From Clostridiales bacterium (lineage in GTDB: Bacteria; Bacillota; Clostridia; Oscillospirales; Oscillospiraceae), in assembly GCA_019418525.1 (NCBI GenBank), contig DYBS01000009.1, forward strand, positions 15,046-25,669: DNA of 10,624 nucleotides, read 5' to 3'. Under the pieces are notes generated by a model, which made no database searches, had not been told where the DNA came from, and worked only from the letters and a program-made list of their open reading frames with translations. This document shows positions 1-6,261 of the stretch, one piece after another; the first letter of the stretch is position 1; each line of letters opens with the position of its first letter. A program made the position numbers and the translations under genes.

Positions 1-16
1 TGTGTATAAGAGGCAG
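1..16. other. Residual Nextera (Tn5 mosaic end) adapter-like sequence
   Basis: The first 16 bases, TGTGTATAAGAGGCAG, match the 3' part of the transposase mosaic end used in Nextera libraries (AGATGTGTATAAGAGACAG) at 15 of 16 positions, with G for A at position 13. The helicase reading frame becomes family-like exactly after this stretch (DLAVCCRT from position 16). An in-frame TAA at 7-9 lies inside it, which a real helicase gene would not have. I infer an untrimmed adapter at a contig end, not biology. The single mismatch could be a sequencing error or mean that the last few bases are native. Confidence 0.8.
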
Positions 17-855
17 ATCTTGCGGTGTGCTGCCGCACCCGTCGGCAGCTCCTCCCCCTGGAGCAGGCCCTGCGCCGGTCCGGCATCCCCTGCGTGGTGG
101 CCGGGCGGGACAGCTTTCTTCAGGACGACATGGTCCGGGGCGCCCTGTGCTTTTTCCGTCTGCTGCTGGAGCCGGAGGACACTCTGGCCCTGGAGACCGC
201 CCTGCGCCTGGTGTGGCACTGTCCGGCGGACCTGGCCCGGGCGGTAGGGGACACCTGGCGGTCTACCCCCGGCGACGCCGCCCAGCGAGTGAAGGAGATC
301 CAGCGCTCCTACGACCAGGTGGGGGTGCTCCGCCCCTGGCTGGAGCTGACCGCCTTTTTCGCCCAGCAGGCCGGATTCGAGCGGCCCTGGAAACTGTTGG
401 AGCGGTGGGGAACCGAGGTGGGCTGCACCGCCTCCCAGCCCCTGGAGGCCCTGCGGGACACGGCGATCTTTTACCGCACCATGCCGGAGCTGCTCCAGGG
501 CCTCACCTTGGGCGGCGAGGGAGACCTGTGGAGGCAGTCCGGCGTCCCCAACTACGAGGCCGGAGCGGTCAGCCTGATGACCTTCCACGCCGCCAAGGGC
601 CTGGAGTTTTCCACCGTCTTTCTCTGCGGGCTGAAGCAGGGCGTGGTGCCCCTGGACAGCGCCCGCCACAGCGCCGACCCGGCGGAGGAGCGGCGGCTTC
701 TGTACGTGGGCATGACCCGGGCCAAGGATCAGCTCATCCTTGTGGCGCCAGGGGAACCCTCGCCTTTCCTGGAGCACCTCCCCTCCCCACTGACAGCGGA
801 GGTGGAACAGGCCGGGCACAGCCGGAGCCAAAGTGCCCAGCTGAGCCTGTTTTAA
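16..855 (+). CDS. UvrD/Rep-type ATP-dependent helicase, C-terminal part (5' truncated)
   Basis: This is the C-terminal 279 residues of a superfamily 1A DNA helicase, an enzyme that unwinds DNA using ATP. The frame is open from position 16. It begins with DLAVCCRTRRQLLPLEQALRRSGIP, the usual start of RecA-like domain 2 in UvrD/PcrA. Motif V is visible as LMTFHAAKGLEF (about 574-609), and motif VI as EERRLLYVGMTRAKDQL (about 685-735) with the arginine finger in GMTRA. The Walker A half lies off the contig, so full length is unknown. The last residues, AQLSLF, match the beta-clamp-binding pentapeptide QL(S/D)LF. A start at the GTG at 25 would be wrong, because domain-2 homology continues upstream of it. 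Large Clostridial UvrD-like proteins, including fusions with an N-terminal nuclease or PHP domain, are possible identities. I cannot choose between them from this part. Confidence 0.88.
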   Translation, partial: DLAVCCRTRRQLLPLEQALRRSGIPCVVAGRDSFLQDDMVRGALCFFRLLLEPEDTLALETALRLVWHCPADLARAVGDTWRSTPGDAAQRVKEIQRSYDQVGVLRPWLELTAFFAQQAGFERPWKLLERWGTEVGCTASQPLEALRDTAIFYRTMPELLQGLTLGGEGDLWRQSGVPNYEAGAVSLMTFHAAKGLEFSTVFLCGLKQGVVPLDSARHSADPAEERRLLYVGMTRAKDQLILVAPGEPSPFLEHLPSPLTAEVEQAGHSRSQSAQLSLF

Positions 856-868
856 GCACACAAACGGC

Positions 869-903
869 AACGCCCCCGGCGGTCTGAAACCGCCGGGGGC
901 GTT
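869..903. terminator. Hairpin between convergent genes, likely bidirectional terminator
   Basis: There is a perfect 15-bp stem, 869-883 paired with 889-903, with the 5-base loop CTGAA. It lies 13 bases after the helicase stop and 15 bases before the end of the convergent BCCT gene. The T-tracts are short on both sides (GTTT on plus, GTT then GCCG on minus). It is therefore a strong structure but not a textbook intrinsic terminator. Confidence 0.7.
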
Positions 904-918
904 TGAGCGAATATCGCC

Positions 919-2433
919 TTATTGTTTGACCGCAGGATCGGTCTGAAGACCCTTGACCACGGAAACCATGGCGAAAATCAGAATAAAGGCGAAGGGGAAG
1001 GCTGCCACAATGGAGATGGTCTGGAGCATGCTCAGGCCATTGCTGGTAGCCAGCATCAGCACCAGAGCCAGAGCCGCCTGGAGGATGCCCCAAATGAGCT
1101 TGCGGCTGTTGGAGGGGTTCAGATTGCCCTCCGAGCTCATCATGCCCAAGACAAAGGTGGCAGAGTTGGCGGAGGTGATGAAGAAGGTGCACAGCAGCAC
1201 GATGGCTACCACAGACAGCAGCGTGGCCAGCGGATAGTGGGCCAGCACCGCAAAGAGAGCGGTGGAGGTGTTGGAGGCGATCTCAGCGGCGGCTTCCACA
1301 CCGATGATCTCACCCACATTGATGCCCAGAGTACCGAAAATAGCGAACCAGATGAAGGAGGCGCCCGCCGGCAGGAGCAGAACACCGGCGATGAACTCCT
1401 TGATGGTGCGGCCCTTGGACACACGGGCCACAAAGCCTCCGGTGAAGGGCGCCCAGGCGATCCACCAGGCCCAGTAGAACACGGTCCAGCTGCCGTACCA
1501 GCCGGGATCGCTGGAGAAGGCGCCCATTTCCAGAGCGCTGCCGGGGAAGGTCTGGATGTACAGGCCCACACCCTCGATCAGGTTGCGCAGAATGTCCAGA
1601 GTGGGACCCACCAGCAGGCAGCAGACCATCAGAATGGCCGCTACGATGATGTTCATGTCGCACACCCGCTTGATGCCCTTGTCCACACCGGCCAGGGCGG
1701 TCCAGGTGTAAATGACGGTAATGACCACCACGATGGCCAGCACCACGGTCTTGCTCTCCGGGATACCGAACACGGCGTTCAGGCCGGAGTTGATCTGCAT
1801 GGCACCCAGGCCCAGAGAGGTGGCAATGCCGGCGGCAGTGGCAAAGACCGCCAGGATGTCGACCAGCTTGCCCACGGGACCCTTGACGCCCTTGTCACCC
1901 AGCAGCGGGGTAAAGACCGAGCTCACCAGGCCGGGCTTGTTCCGGCGGAACTGGAAGTAGGCCATGGCCAGTCCCAGTACGCAGTAGCCCGCCCAGGGGT
2001 GGAGGCCCCAGTGGAGGAAGGCCTTGCGGAAAGCAAAGCTGGCGGCCTCGGTGCTGCCCGGCTCCAGTCCCGGAGGTGCAGACCAGAAACTCAGAGGCTC
2101 CGCTACGCCCCAGAACACCAGACCGATGCCCATGCCAGCGGAGAAGAGCATGCCGAACCAGGAGACATTGCTGTACTCCGGACGGGAGTCATCCGGGCCC
2201 AGACGGATGTTTTTATACTTGCTGAAAAAGCCGATCCAAATGGAGAACACCACAAAGGCACTCATCGCCAACACATAGAACCAGGAGAAGTTTGTGGACA
2301 GAAAACTGAACGCCGCATTGCCGGCCGCCTCAAAGGAGCTGCCCGACACCACGCCCCACAGAACCACGAGGATGGTGATGGCCACGGAAACCACATAGGT
2401 CAGGTTCAGTCCGGATTTATTCTGCTTGTTCAT
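919..2433 (-). CDS. BCCT-family transporter (glycine betaine/carnitine/choline)
   Basis: This 504-residue membrane protein belongs to the betaine/carnitine/choline transporter family, which takes up quaternary ammonium compounds with a Na+ or antiport mechanism. About 12 hydrophobic segments are visible. Two family signatures are present: the glycine-rich stretch GMGIGLVFWGVAEP (residues 100-113) and GSWTVFYWAWW (314-324), whose aromatic residues form the substrate box. SAGMG (98-102) and FFITSANSATF (417-427) resemble the Na+-site segments of BetP, suggesting Na+ coupling. This is an inference; the Na+-independent carnitine antiporter CaiT lacks them. Both termini are short, without the long regulatory tail of osmosensing BetP, which fits catabolic uptake. 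The ATG at 2433 follows AAGGGGG with a 7-base gap. The gene sits 143 bp after the component B operon on the same strand but behind a strong terminator, so it probably has its own promoter. I found no convincing -35/-10 pair there. Confidence 0.93.
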   Translation of the reverse strand: MNKQNKSGLNLTYVVSVAITILVVLWGVVSGSSFEAAGNAAFSFLSTNFSWFYVLAMSAFVVFSIWIGFFSKYKNIRLGPDDSRPEYSNVSWFGMLFSAGMGIGLVFWGVAEPLSFWSAPPGLEPGSTEAASFAFRKAFLHWGLHPWAGYCVLGLAMAYFQFRRNKPGLVSSVFTPLLGDKGVKGPVGKLVDILAVFATAAGIATSLGLGAMQINSGLNAVFGIPESKTVVLAIVVVITVIYTWTALAGVDKGIKRVCDMNIIVAAILMVCCLLVGPTLDILRNLIEGVGLYIQTFPGSALEMGAFSSDPGWYGSWTVFYWAWWIAWAPFTGGFVARVSKGRTIKEFIAGVLLLPAGASFIWFAIFGTLGINVGEIIGVEAAAEIASNTSTALFAVLAHYPLATLLSVVAIVLLCTFFITSANSATFVLGMMSSEGNLNPSNSRKLIWGILQAALALVLMLATSNGLSMLQTISIVAAFPFAFILIFAMVSVVKGLQTDPAVKQ

Positions 2434-2490
2434 ACGCTACCCCCTTACAATTAGCAAACCGTTCGATTGAAAAATTAATCGTGATTACTC

Positions 2491-2529
2491 AAAAGTGCGG
2501 CGGCTGGGTTTCCCAGCCGCCGCACTTTT
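2491..2529 (-). terminator. Terminator after the component B reductase operon
   Basis: A perfect 18-bp stem, 2491-2508 paired with 2512-2529, has a 3-base loop. On the minus strand the 3' arm ends in CTTTT and continues GAGTAATC, so the U-run partly lies in the stem. It lies 47 bases after the selenoprotein stop and 57 bases before the BCCT start. This separates reductase transcription from the transporter gene. Confidence 0.85.
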
Positions 2530-2576
2530 ACACAGGGACATTGCACCTCCCAGCTGGGAGCTCGGTGCGCTGTCGA

Positions 2577-3893
2577 TTAGTTTTTCACCTTGAACACCGT
2601 CTGTTCGGTGATGTCGGTGGCCAGGGCGTCCAGAGCCACACCCACACGGTAGTAGCGCAGCTTCCACTGCTCTTCCTTGGAGGTGTTGGGATCGCCCAGC
2701 GGATAGGGGATGGAGATGGTGGGGACCATACGGTTGGCGCCCACAGTCGTTGCCACGGGGATCAGGTTACACATCTGGACAATGGTGAAGCCAGCGCGCT
2801 CAAACTCTTTAACCATCGTTGCACCGCAACGCGTGCAGGTGCCTCACGTGGAGGTCATAATGATGGCGTTGACATTGTCCTGTTTGAGGAGGGGGATGAT
2901 CTCCTTGGCCATACGGCGGGCCTCGGCCTCGGTGGTGCCGGTACCCACAGTGGAGTAGAAATAGGGGTGCAGGGAGCCGAACTTGCCCTCCTTCTCATAG
3001 GCGCGCATGGCGTCCAGAGGCACGATGACGTTGGGGTCGGCGTTGGCGGCGGCGGGGTCGAAACCGGCGTGAATGGTCTTGAACACGCCGCTCTCCAGGC
3101 GGTCCATGCCGGACACATCGTAGCGGCCCCAACGGGTGGCGGAGGCGGACTGGATGTGGTCGGGGTTGTCCACAGGGACGATGCCGCCGGTGGTGCACAG
3201 GGCGATGCGGGCCTTGCTCAGATCCTTGATGGCGGGGGCGATGGGCACCAGATCCTTGGCGGGGATGACCAGCTCGGTCTGGTAGGGCTCACCGTTGAGC
3301 TTCTTGATGAGCATCTCCACGCCGCGGCGGGCCGCAGTCTTGCCGTCGGCCAGCCACGCCTGATGGCGCACGCCGCGGGGGAAGAACTTCTCATCGACTG
3401 CGCCGGTGTGGGGCTGGCCGGTCAGATCCTTGTTGATGTAGTCGGCGATGAGCTGCACGTCGCCCTTCATCTTGGCAGCGGACTTGCCGCCGATGAAGAT
3501 GGGCATCTCCTTGTGGAACATCTCCACGCCGGGGTTCTCCACGTGCATGGAGGTGAGCACCGGCACGCCGTACTTCTCATGGACGGCCTTGCAGATGGTG
3601 CCGCAGGCGAAGCCGTAACGGCCAGCCTGGAAGGCGGGGCCGGCCACGAAGAGGTCGAACTCCTTGTCGGCCAGGAAGCCCAGGATGGTCTCCACCGCCT
3701 CGTCGGTGTGGGAGCCCATGAAGTTATCGCCGCAGACGATGGTGTGGGTGACCTCACCGCCATTGGCTTTCACCATGGCATTGAGCGCCACGGCGGGACC
3801 GATCAGCTCGGCCTTGATGAAGGGGGCCTGGTCCGCCTGATCCTCGCCGCCGATGCCGGCGAAGAACTGGTTGATGTAGTGAATGATTTTCAT
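2577..3893 (-). CDS. Glycine/sarcosine/betaine reductase component B selenoprotein subunit (GrdB/GrdF/GrdH family; probably betaine, GrdH-type)
   Basis: This is the selenocysteine-containing subunit of substrate-specific protein B. With the pyruvoyl subunit it cleaves the substrate C-N bond reductively and passes the carboxymethyl group to GrdA. Read through the in-frame UGA at 2844-2846, the protein has 438 residues. It begins MKIIHYINQFFAGIGGED, as in the family. The UGA is residue 350 and lies in the redox motif U-GTC-TRC (U350, C353, C356), followed by GATMVKEFERAGF. Homology continues without a break to the TAA at 2577, so this is one gene, not two. I chose the ATG at 3893 rather than the one at 3899: GGAGGGG is 7 bases before the former and abuts the latter, and it places Sec at 350 as I recall for GrdB. 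The gene follows its partner by 18 bases. Substrate is inferred: a pair without grdA/C/D next to a BCCT transporter suggests betaine, though sarcosine is possible. Confidence 0.93.
2817..2846 (-). promoter_or_regulatory. Selenocysteine UGA codon with bacterial SECIS-like hairpin
   Basis: The UGA is at 2844-2846 on the minus strand. Eighteen bases after it the mRNA has the loop GGU closed by a perfect 6-bp stem, CGUUGC with GCAACG (2826-2831 with 2817-2822). A G at the start of the apical loop and this distance from the UGA fit the published bacterial SECIS pattern, which SelB reads within the coding region. A competing fold, GCACC with GGUGC, starts closer to the UGA. I prefer the first because it is longer and better placed. 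Confidence 0.78.
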
Positions 3894-3911
3894 ATGCATT
3901 CCCCTCCCGCG

Positions 3912-5234
3912 TTAAAATTCAAGCATGGTCTTGGGAGACCAGCCGGCAATCTGATCGCCGCAGAACATGGAGTTGTTCTCCATGATGATGGAGCCATCGG
4001 GACGGACCGAGGGCCCGAGGATCTCGTCGCCAGCCCAGCCGCCGGACAGGCCGTCGCGGGCCAGGGCCTGCAGCTCGCCGATGACGGTGGCGCAGGGGGG
4101 CAGCTCGATGAGCTCGGAGACGTTGCCGGTGGAGACCAGGGCGTTGCACTTCTCGTCCAGGGTCACCAGGGGCTGAGAGCGGCCGTCACGGCCGGTGCAC
4201 TCGTTGGAGATGCCGACCACCTTGACGCCCACGTCCTCCAGAGCCACGATGCAGCGGACGTAGTCGGCGTCGGGGTTGCCGTAGCCCTCCTCGGTGACGA
4301 TGGCGCCGTCGGCACCCAGGTTGAGCGCCATGTTGGACACCATAACGGCGGCGCGCTCCTTCTGATCCAGAGCCACGTTCAGGTTGGACATGATGACGCC
4401 GATGAAGTTGAAGGACTTGCCGTCCTCGGCCATCAGCTCCCGGATGGTGGGGAAGTTCTGGAAGTCATAGGTGCACCACTTGGAGGAGCAGGGCATGAAG
4501 GAGCCGGAGATGATGGCTCCGTCCAGCACCTCAGTGGGACTGACAAAGGAGGGCAGGTACTTGTTCATGTCCCAGCCGTACAGCAGATCGTTGTAGCCCA
4601 GCTCTTCCATCTGGGACTGGGGCTGCATGACCAGCACCACGTTGGGCAGGCCGTTCTTCTCCCGCTGGGTGACGGGGGTGAAGTCGAACACATCCACGTC
4701 CTCAGGCTCCAGGTCCTTCACGGCCTGGCCGATGTACTCGGCCAGACGGTGGGCCGCCCAGCGGATGGCGTGGTTCTTCTTCTGCTGCTCGTAGCGCTCG
4801 AACTCCTCATCGGTGTCCATGACCATGCACACGTTGATGAGCTTGGAGAAAAGGGTGTACTTGGCGCCCTCGCCGCCCATGTCGATGAGGCCGTCGCCAA
4901 AAGAGCCCCAATGCTTACCCACGGCCAGCACGCTGCAGCCCTTCAAAGCGTGAACGCGGCCCTGACCGGCAGGGCACACATCTCCGGTGACACCGGGGAA
5001 CACACTGCGGCCGTCGGGACGGATGCGGGGCTCCACGGCCTCCTTCACGGGGCAGATACGGGTGTCGTCGCCGGGGCGGGCGATGACCAGGTCCAGGTCG
5101 GTGATGTGCTCATCCTCTCCACGCAGGTAGGCGATGGCCCCCTCCTTGTCGATGGTCAGCAGACCATTACGGAACGTGGTCTCCGACCCGAATTGGACGT
5201 CGGTGACGTGGAAATTGCCGATTTCCAGTTTCAT
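3912..5234 (-). CDS. Glycine/sarcosine/betaine reductase component B proprotein, pyruvoyl subunit precursor (GrdE/GrdG/GrdI family; probably betaine, GrdI-type)
   Basis: This 440-residue protein is a precursor of two subunits of protein B. Family members self-cleave at a cysteine, which becomes the pyruvoyl group that binds the amino substrate. The N-terminus MKLEIGNFHVTDVQFG and the segments FPGVTGDVCPAGQGR, GKHWGSFGDGLIDMGGEGAKYTLFSKL and SNECTGRDGRSQPLVTLDEKCNAL read as this family from end to end. The best candidate for the cleaved residue is Cys249 in SGSFMPCSSKW. It is near the Cys242 that I recall for a 428-residue GrdE, but I assign it by position only. The track-style start at 5240 is TTG. 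The ATG at 5234 is better, with GGGAGGAAG upstream, and gives the family N-terminus. It is the first gene of a two-gene operon driven by the promoter at 5314-5342. PrdA of D-proline reductase is related but pairs with a much shorter selenoprotein. Confidence 0.92.
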   Translation of the reverse strand: MKLEIGNFHVTDVQFGSETTFRNGLLTIDKEGAIAYLRGEDEHITDLDLVIARPGDDTRICPVKEAVEPRIRPDGRSVFPGVTGDVCPAGQGRVHALKGCSVLAVGKHWGSFGDGLIDMGGEGAKYTLFSKLINVCMVMDTDEEFERYEQQKKNHAIRWAAHRLAEYIGQAVKDLEPEDVDVFDFTPVTQREKNGLPNVVLVMQPQSQMEELGYNDLLYGWDMNKYLPSFVSPTEVLDGAIISGSFMPCSSKWCTYDFQNFPTIRELMAEDGKSFNFIGVIMSNLNVALDQKERAAVMVSNMALNLGADGAIVTEEGYGNPDADYVRCIVALEDVGVKVVGISNECTGRDGRSQPLVTLDEKCNALVSTGNVSELIELPPCATVIGELQALARDGLSGGWAGDEILGPSVRPDGSIIMENNSMFCGDQIAGWSPKTMLEF

Positions 5235-5265
5235 AAGCAAACTTCCTCCCTTTCCGGTATGATGC

Positions 5266-5287
5266 GGATTTCATGGTACTGAAATCC
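5266..5287 (-). promoter_or_regulatory. Hairpin in the 5' leader of the component B operon
   Basis: The perfect inverted repeat GGATTTCA-N6-TGAAATCC lies between the predicted transcription start (about 5307, minus strand) and the ribosome binding site of the pyruvoyl-subunit gene. It could stabilise the mRNA or affect translation, or it could be a DNA-level operator. Only the symmetry is seen; the role is unknown. Confidence 0.5.
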
Positions 5288-5313
5288 ATGTCGTGGTTTA
5301 TTCTTCGAACATG

Positions 5314-5342
5314 ATTTTATTATCGCGTTCGATAAATGTCAA
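5314..5342 (-). promoter_or_regulatory. Sigma-70-type promoter of the component B operon
   Basis: On the minus strand, TTGACA (5337-5342) and TAAAAT (5314-5319) are separated by exactly 17 bases: a perfect -35 and a -10 with one mismatch. Transcription should start near 5307, leaving a leader of about 73 bases before the ATG at 5234. Confidence 0.88.
5320..5335. promoter_or_regulatory. Candidate TetR operator inside the promoter spacer
   Basis: TTATCG-CGTT-CGATAA is a perfect 6-bp inverted repeat with a 4-base centre. It fills 16 of the 17 spacer bases between the -35 and -10 of the reductase promoter. A bound TetR dimer would exclude RNA polymerase. The adjacent divergent gene encodes a TetR-family protein, the natural candidate for the binding protein. 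Confidence 0.78.
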
Positions 5343-5349
5343 GTGTAAT

Positions 5350-5357
5350 TTATCGAT
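5350..5357. promoter_or_regulatory. Extra TTATCGAT half-site
   Basis: TTATCGAT, with the palindromic core ATCGAT, repeats the TTATCG half-site 30 bases from the operator at 5320, just upstream of the reductase -35. It may be a secondary regulator contact. The match is short, so chance is possible. Confidence 0.35.
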
Positions 5358-5398
5358 TTTTCCGCATATTGCTCCGCACCGTTTGGTGCTCTTGTCTA

Positions 5399-5410
5399 TT
5401 TTGTACAAAA
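5399..5410. promoter_or_regulatory. Perfect palindrome TTTTGTACAAAA upstream of the tetR promoter
   Basis: This 12-bp perfect palindrome ends three bases before the tetR -35 box. Its sequence differs from the TTATCG sites, so it could be the site of a second regulator. No other copy with this symmetry is visible in the window. Confidence 0.35.
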
Positions 5411-5413
5411 CAA

Positions 5414-5442
5414 TTGACTTATTCTATAAAATAGGGTAAAAT
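5414..5442 (+). promoter_or_regulatory. Promoter of the tetR-family gene
   Basis: TTGACT (5414-5419) and TAAAAT (5437-5442) are separated by 17 bases. A perfect TATAAT overlaps at 5442-5447 but lacks a -35 at suitable spacing. Transcription would begin near 5449-5453, on top of the site at 5451-5465. Confidence 0.75.
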
Positions 5443-5450
5443 ATAATAAA

Positions 5451-5465
5451 ATCGCGATAAGAAAA
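5451..5465. promoter_or_regulatory. Candidate autoregulatory operator at the tetR start
   Basis: ATCGCGAT (5451-5458) is a palindrome. Read on the minus strand, 5453-5465 is TTTTCTTATCGCG, which matches TTTTATTATCGCG at 5315-5327 in 12 of 13 positions. It lies at the predicted tetR transcription start, where binding would repress the regulator's own gene. Confidence 0.6.
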
Positions 5466-5486
5466 CGCATTGAAAGTGGATGAACC

Positions 5487-6143
5487 ATGGCAAGACACCC
5501 CTATACCCCCGAAGAACGCAAACAAATTTTCGCTCGCTTTATTGTGGCTACCAACCAGATCATGGAAGAAAAAGGTGTGAACGCGGTCACAATCCGCCAG
5601 GTCGCGGAGCTAGCCGGATACAAGAGTTCCACCCTCTATCACTACTTCAACGACTTGGACCACCTGATCATGTACGCTTCCATGAAATATTTACAGGAGT
5701 ACAATCAGCGTCTGGCGATCTATATTCGTGAACTGAAAGACCCCTATCTCCGTTTCCGCTCTATCTGGGAATTTTTTTGCGACTCCGCCTTCCGCCATCC
5801 GGAGGCCTTTTACCGTCTTTTTTACGGAAAATATCGGGATGATCTGGAGGAAGTAATCCGGGTCTATTATGAAATTTTTTCGGACGAACTGGGAGATATG
5901 GATGAGATCGTGCTGGATATGCTCCACCACGGCTCTATCCTCAAACGAAATATGAGCATTATGAAACCGCTGGTGGAGTGCGGCCTGGTCCCAGAGCAGA
6001 AGGCCGAGATCTGGAATGAGATCATTGTCCACTGTTTCCGGGTACTTTTAGAGGAAAAAATGCTCTATGGGGATGAGCTGGATAGTACGCAGCTCATTGA
6101 GCGGCATCAAAGCTACATCAGCGCTCTCATCGAGCAGGATTGA
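5487..6143 (+). CDS. TetR/AcrR-family transcriptional regulator
   Basis: This 218-residue DNA-binding protein has the usual TetR layout. The N-terminal helix-turn-helix domain includes VTIRQVAELAGYKSSTLYHYFNDLDHLI (about residues 35-61), the strongest part of the family signature. The C-terminal domain is helical, as expected for ligand binding and dimerisation, and rich in aromatic residues, with no recognisable ligand class. The ATG at 5487 is the first possible start because an in-frame TGA lies at 5481. Its ribosome binding site is weak (GAAAGTGG). The gene is divergent from the reductase operon, and candidate operators lie in both promoters, so I infer repression of the reductase and of itself, relieved by a substrate such as betaine or a related amine. 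Base composition is visibly less GC-rich than in the neighbours, which may point to a different origin or only to its gene class. Confidence 0.93.
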   Translation: MARHPYTPEERKQIFARFIVATNQIMEEKGVNAVTIRQVAELAGYKSSTLYHYFNDLDHLIMYASMKYLQEYNQRLAIYIRELKDPYLRFRSIWEFFCDSAFRHPEAFYRLFYGKYRDDLEEVIRVYYEIFSDELGDMDEIVLDMLHHGSILKRNMSIMKPLVECGLVPEQKAEIWNEIIVHCFRVLLEEKMLYGDELDSTQLIERHQSYISALIEQD

Positions 6144-6158
6144 CCTCTGTACAAATAA

Positions 6159-6206
6159 ACAGGCGCCCCCTGTATAGGAATGAAAACCTATACAAGGGGC
6201 GCCTGT
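6159..6206. terminator. Bidirectional terminator between tetR and the AGCS gene
   Basis: A 20-bp stem with one C-A mismatch (6159-6178 paired with 6187-6206) has an 8-base loop. The plus-strand tail is CATTTTCG; the minus-strand tail is TTATTTGT. It lies 15 bases after the tetR stop and 55 bases after the AGCS stop, so it can end both convergent transcripts. Confidence 0.85.
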
Positions 6207-6261
6207 CATTTTCGCGCCAATTTAGATCGTGTTGTATGAAATAAAATTCATGCTTTAGAAC

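Noticed and set aside
25..855. Helicase start at the GTG at position 25
   Set aside because: Conserved sequence (DLAV) continues upstream of it to the adapter-like bases. The gene is truncated by the contig edge, not started there.
922..2454. Long plus-strand frame (510 codons) antisense to the BCCT gene
   Set aside because: His/Gly/Gln-rich shadow translation without a recognisable domain; it mirrors a well-supported transporter gene.
2577..2816. Separate 79-residue protein downstream of the GrdB-family frame
   Set aside because: It is the C-terminal part of the selenoprotein after the UGA codon. Its Met at 2816 lies inside the conserved GATMVKEF segment and has no ribosome binding site.
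2577..5234. D-proline reductase (PrdA/PrdB) as the identity of the reductase pair
   Set aside because: The selenoprotein here is 438 residues with Sec near residue 350, as in GrdB-type subunits. PrdB is much shorter, so the component B family fits better.
2481..5282. Very long plus-strand open frame (933 codons) antisense to both component B genes
   Set aside because: Its translation is a low-complexity mix rich in H, G, V, L and D, as expected from the complement of GC-rich coding DNA. The minus-strand genes have clear family homology, good ribosome binding sites and a promoter.
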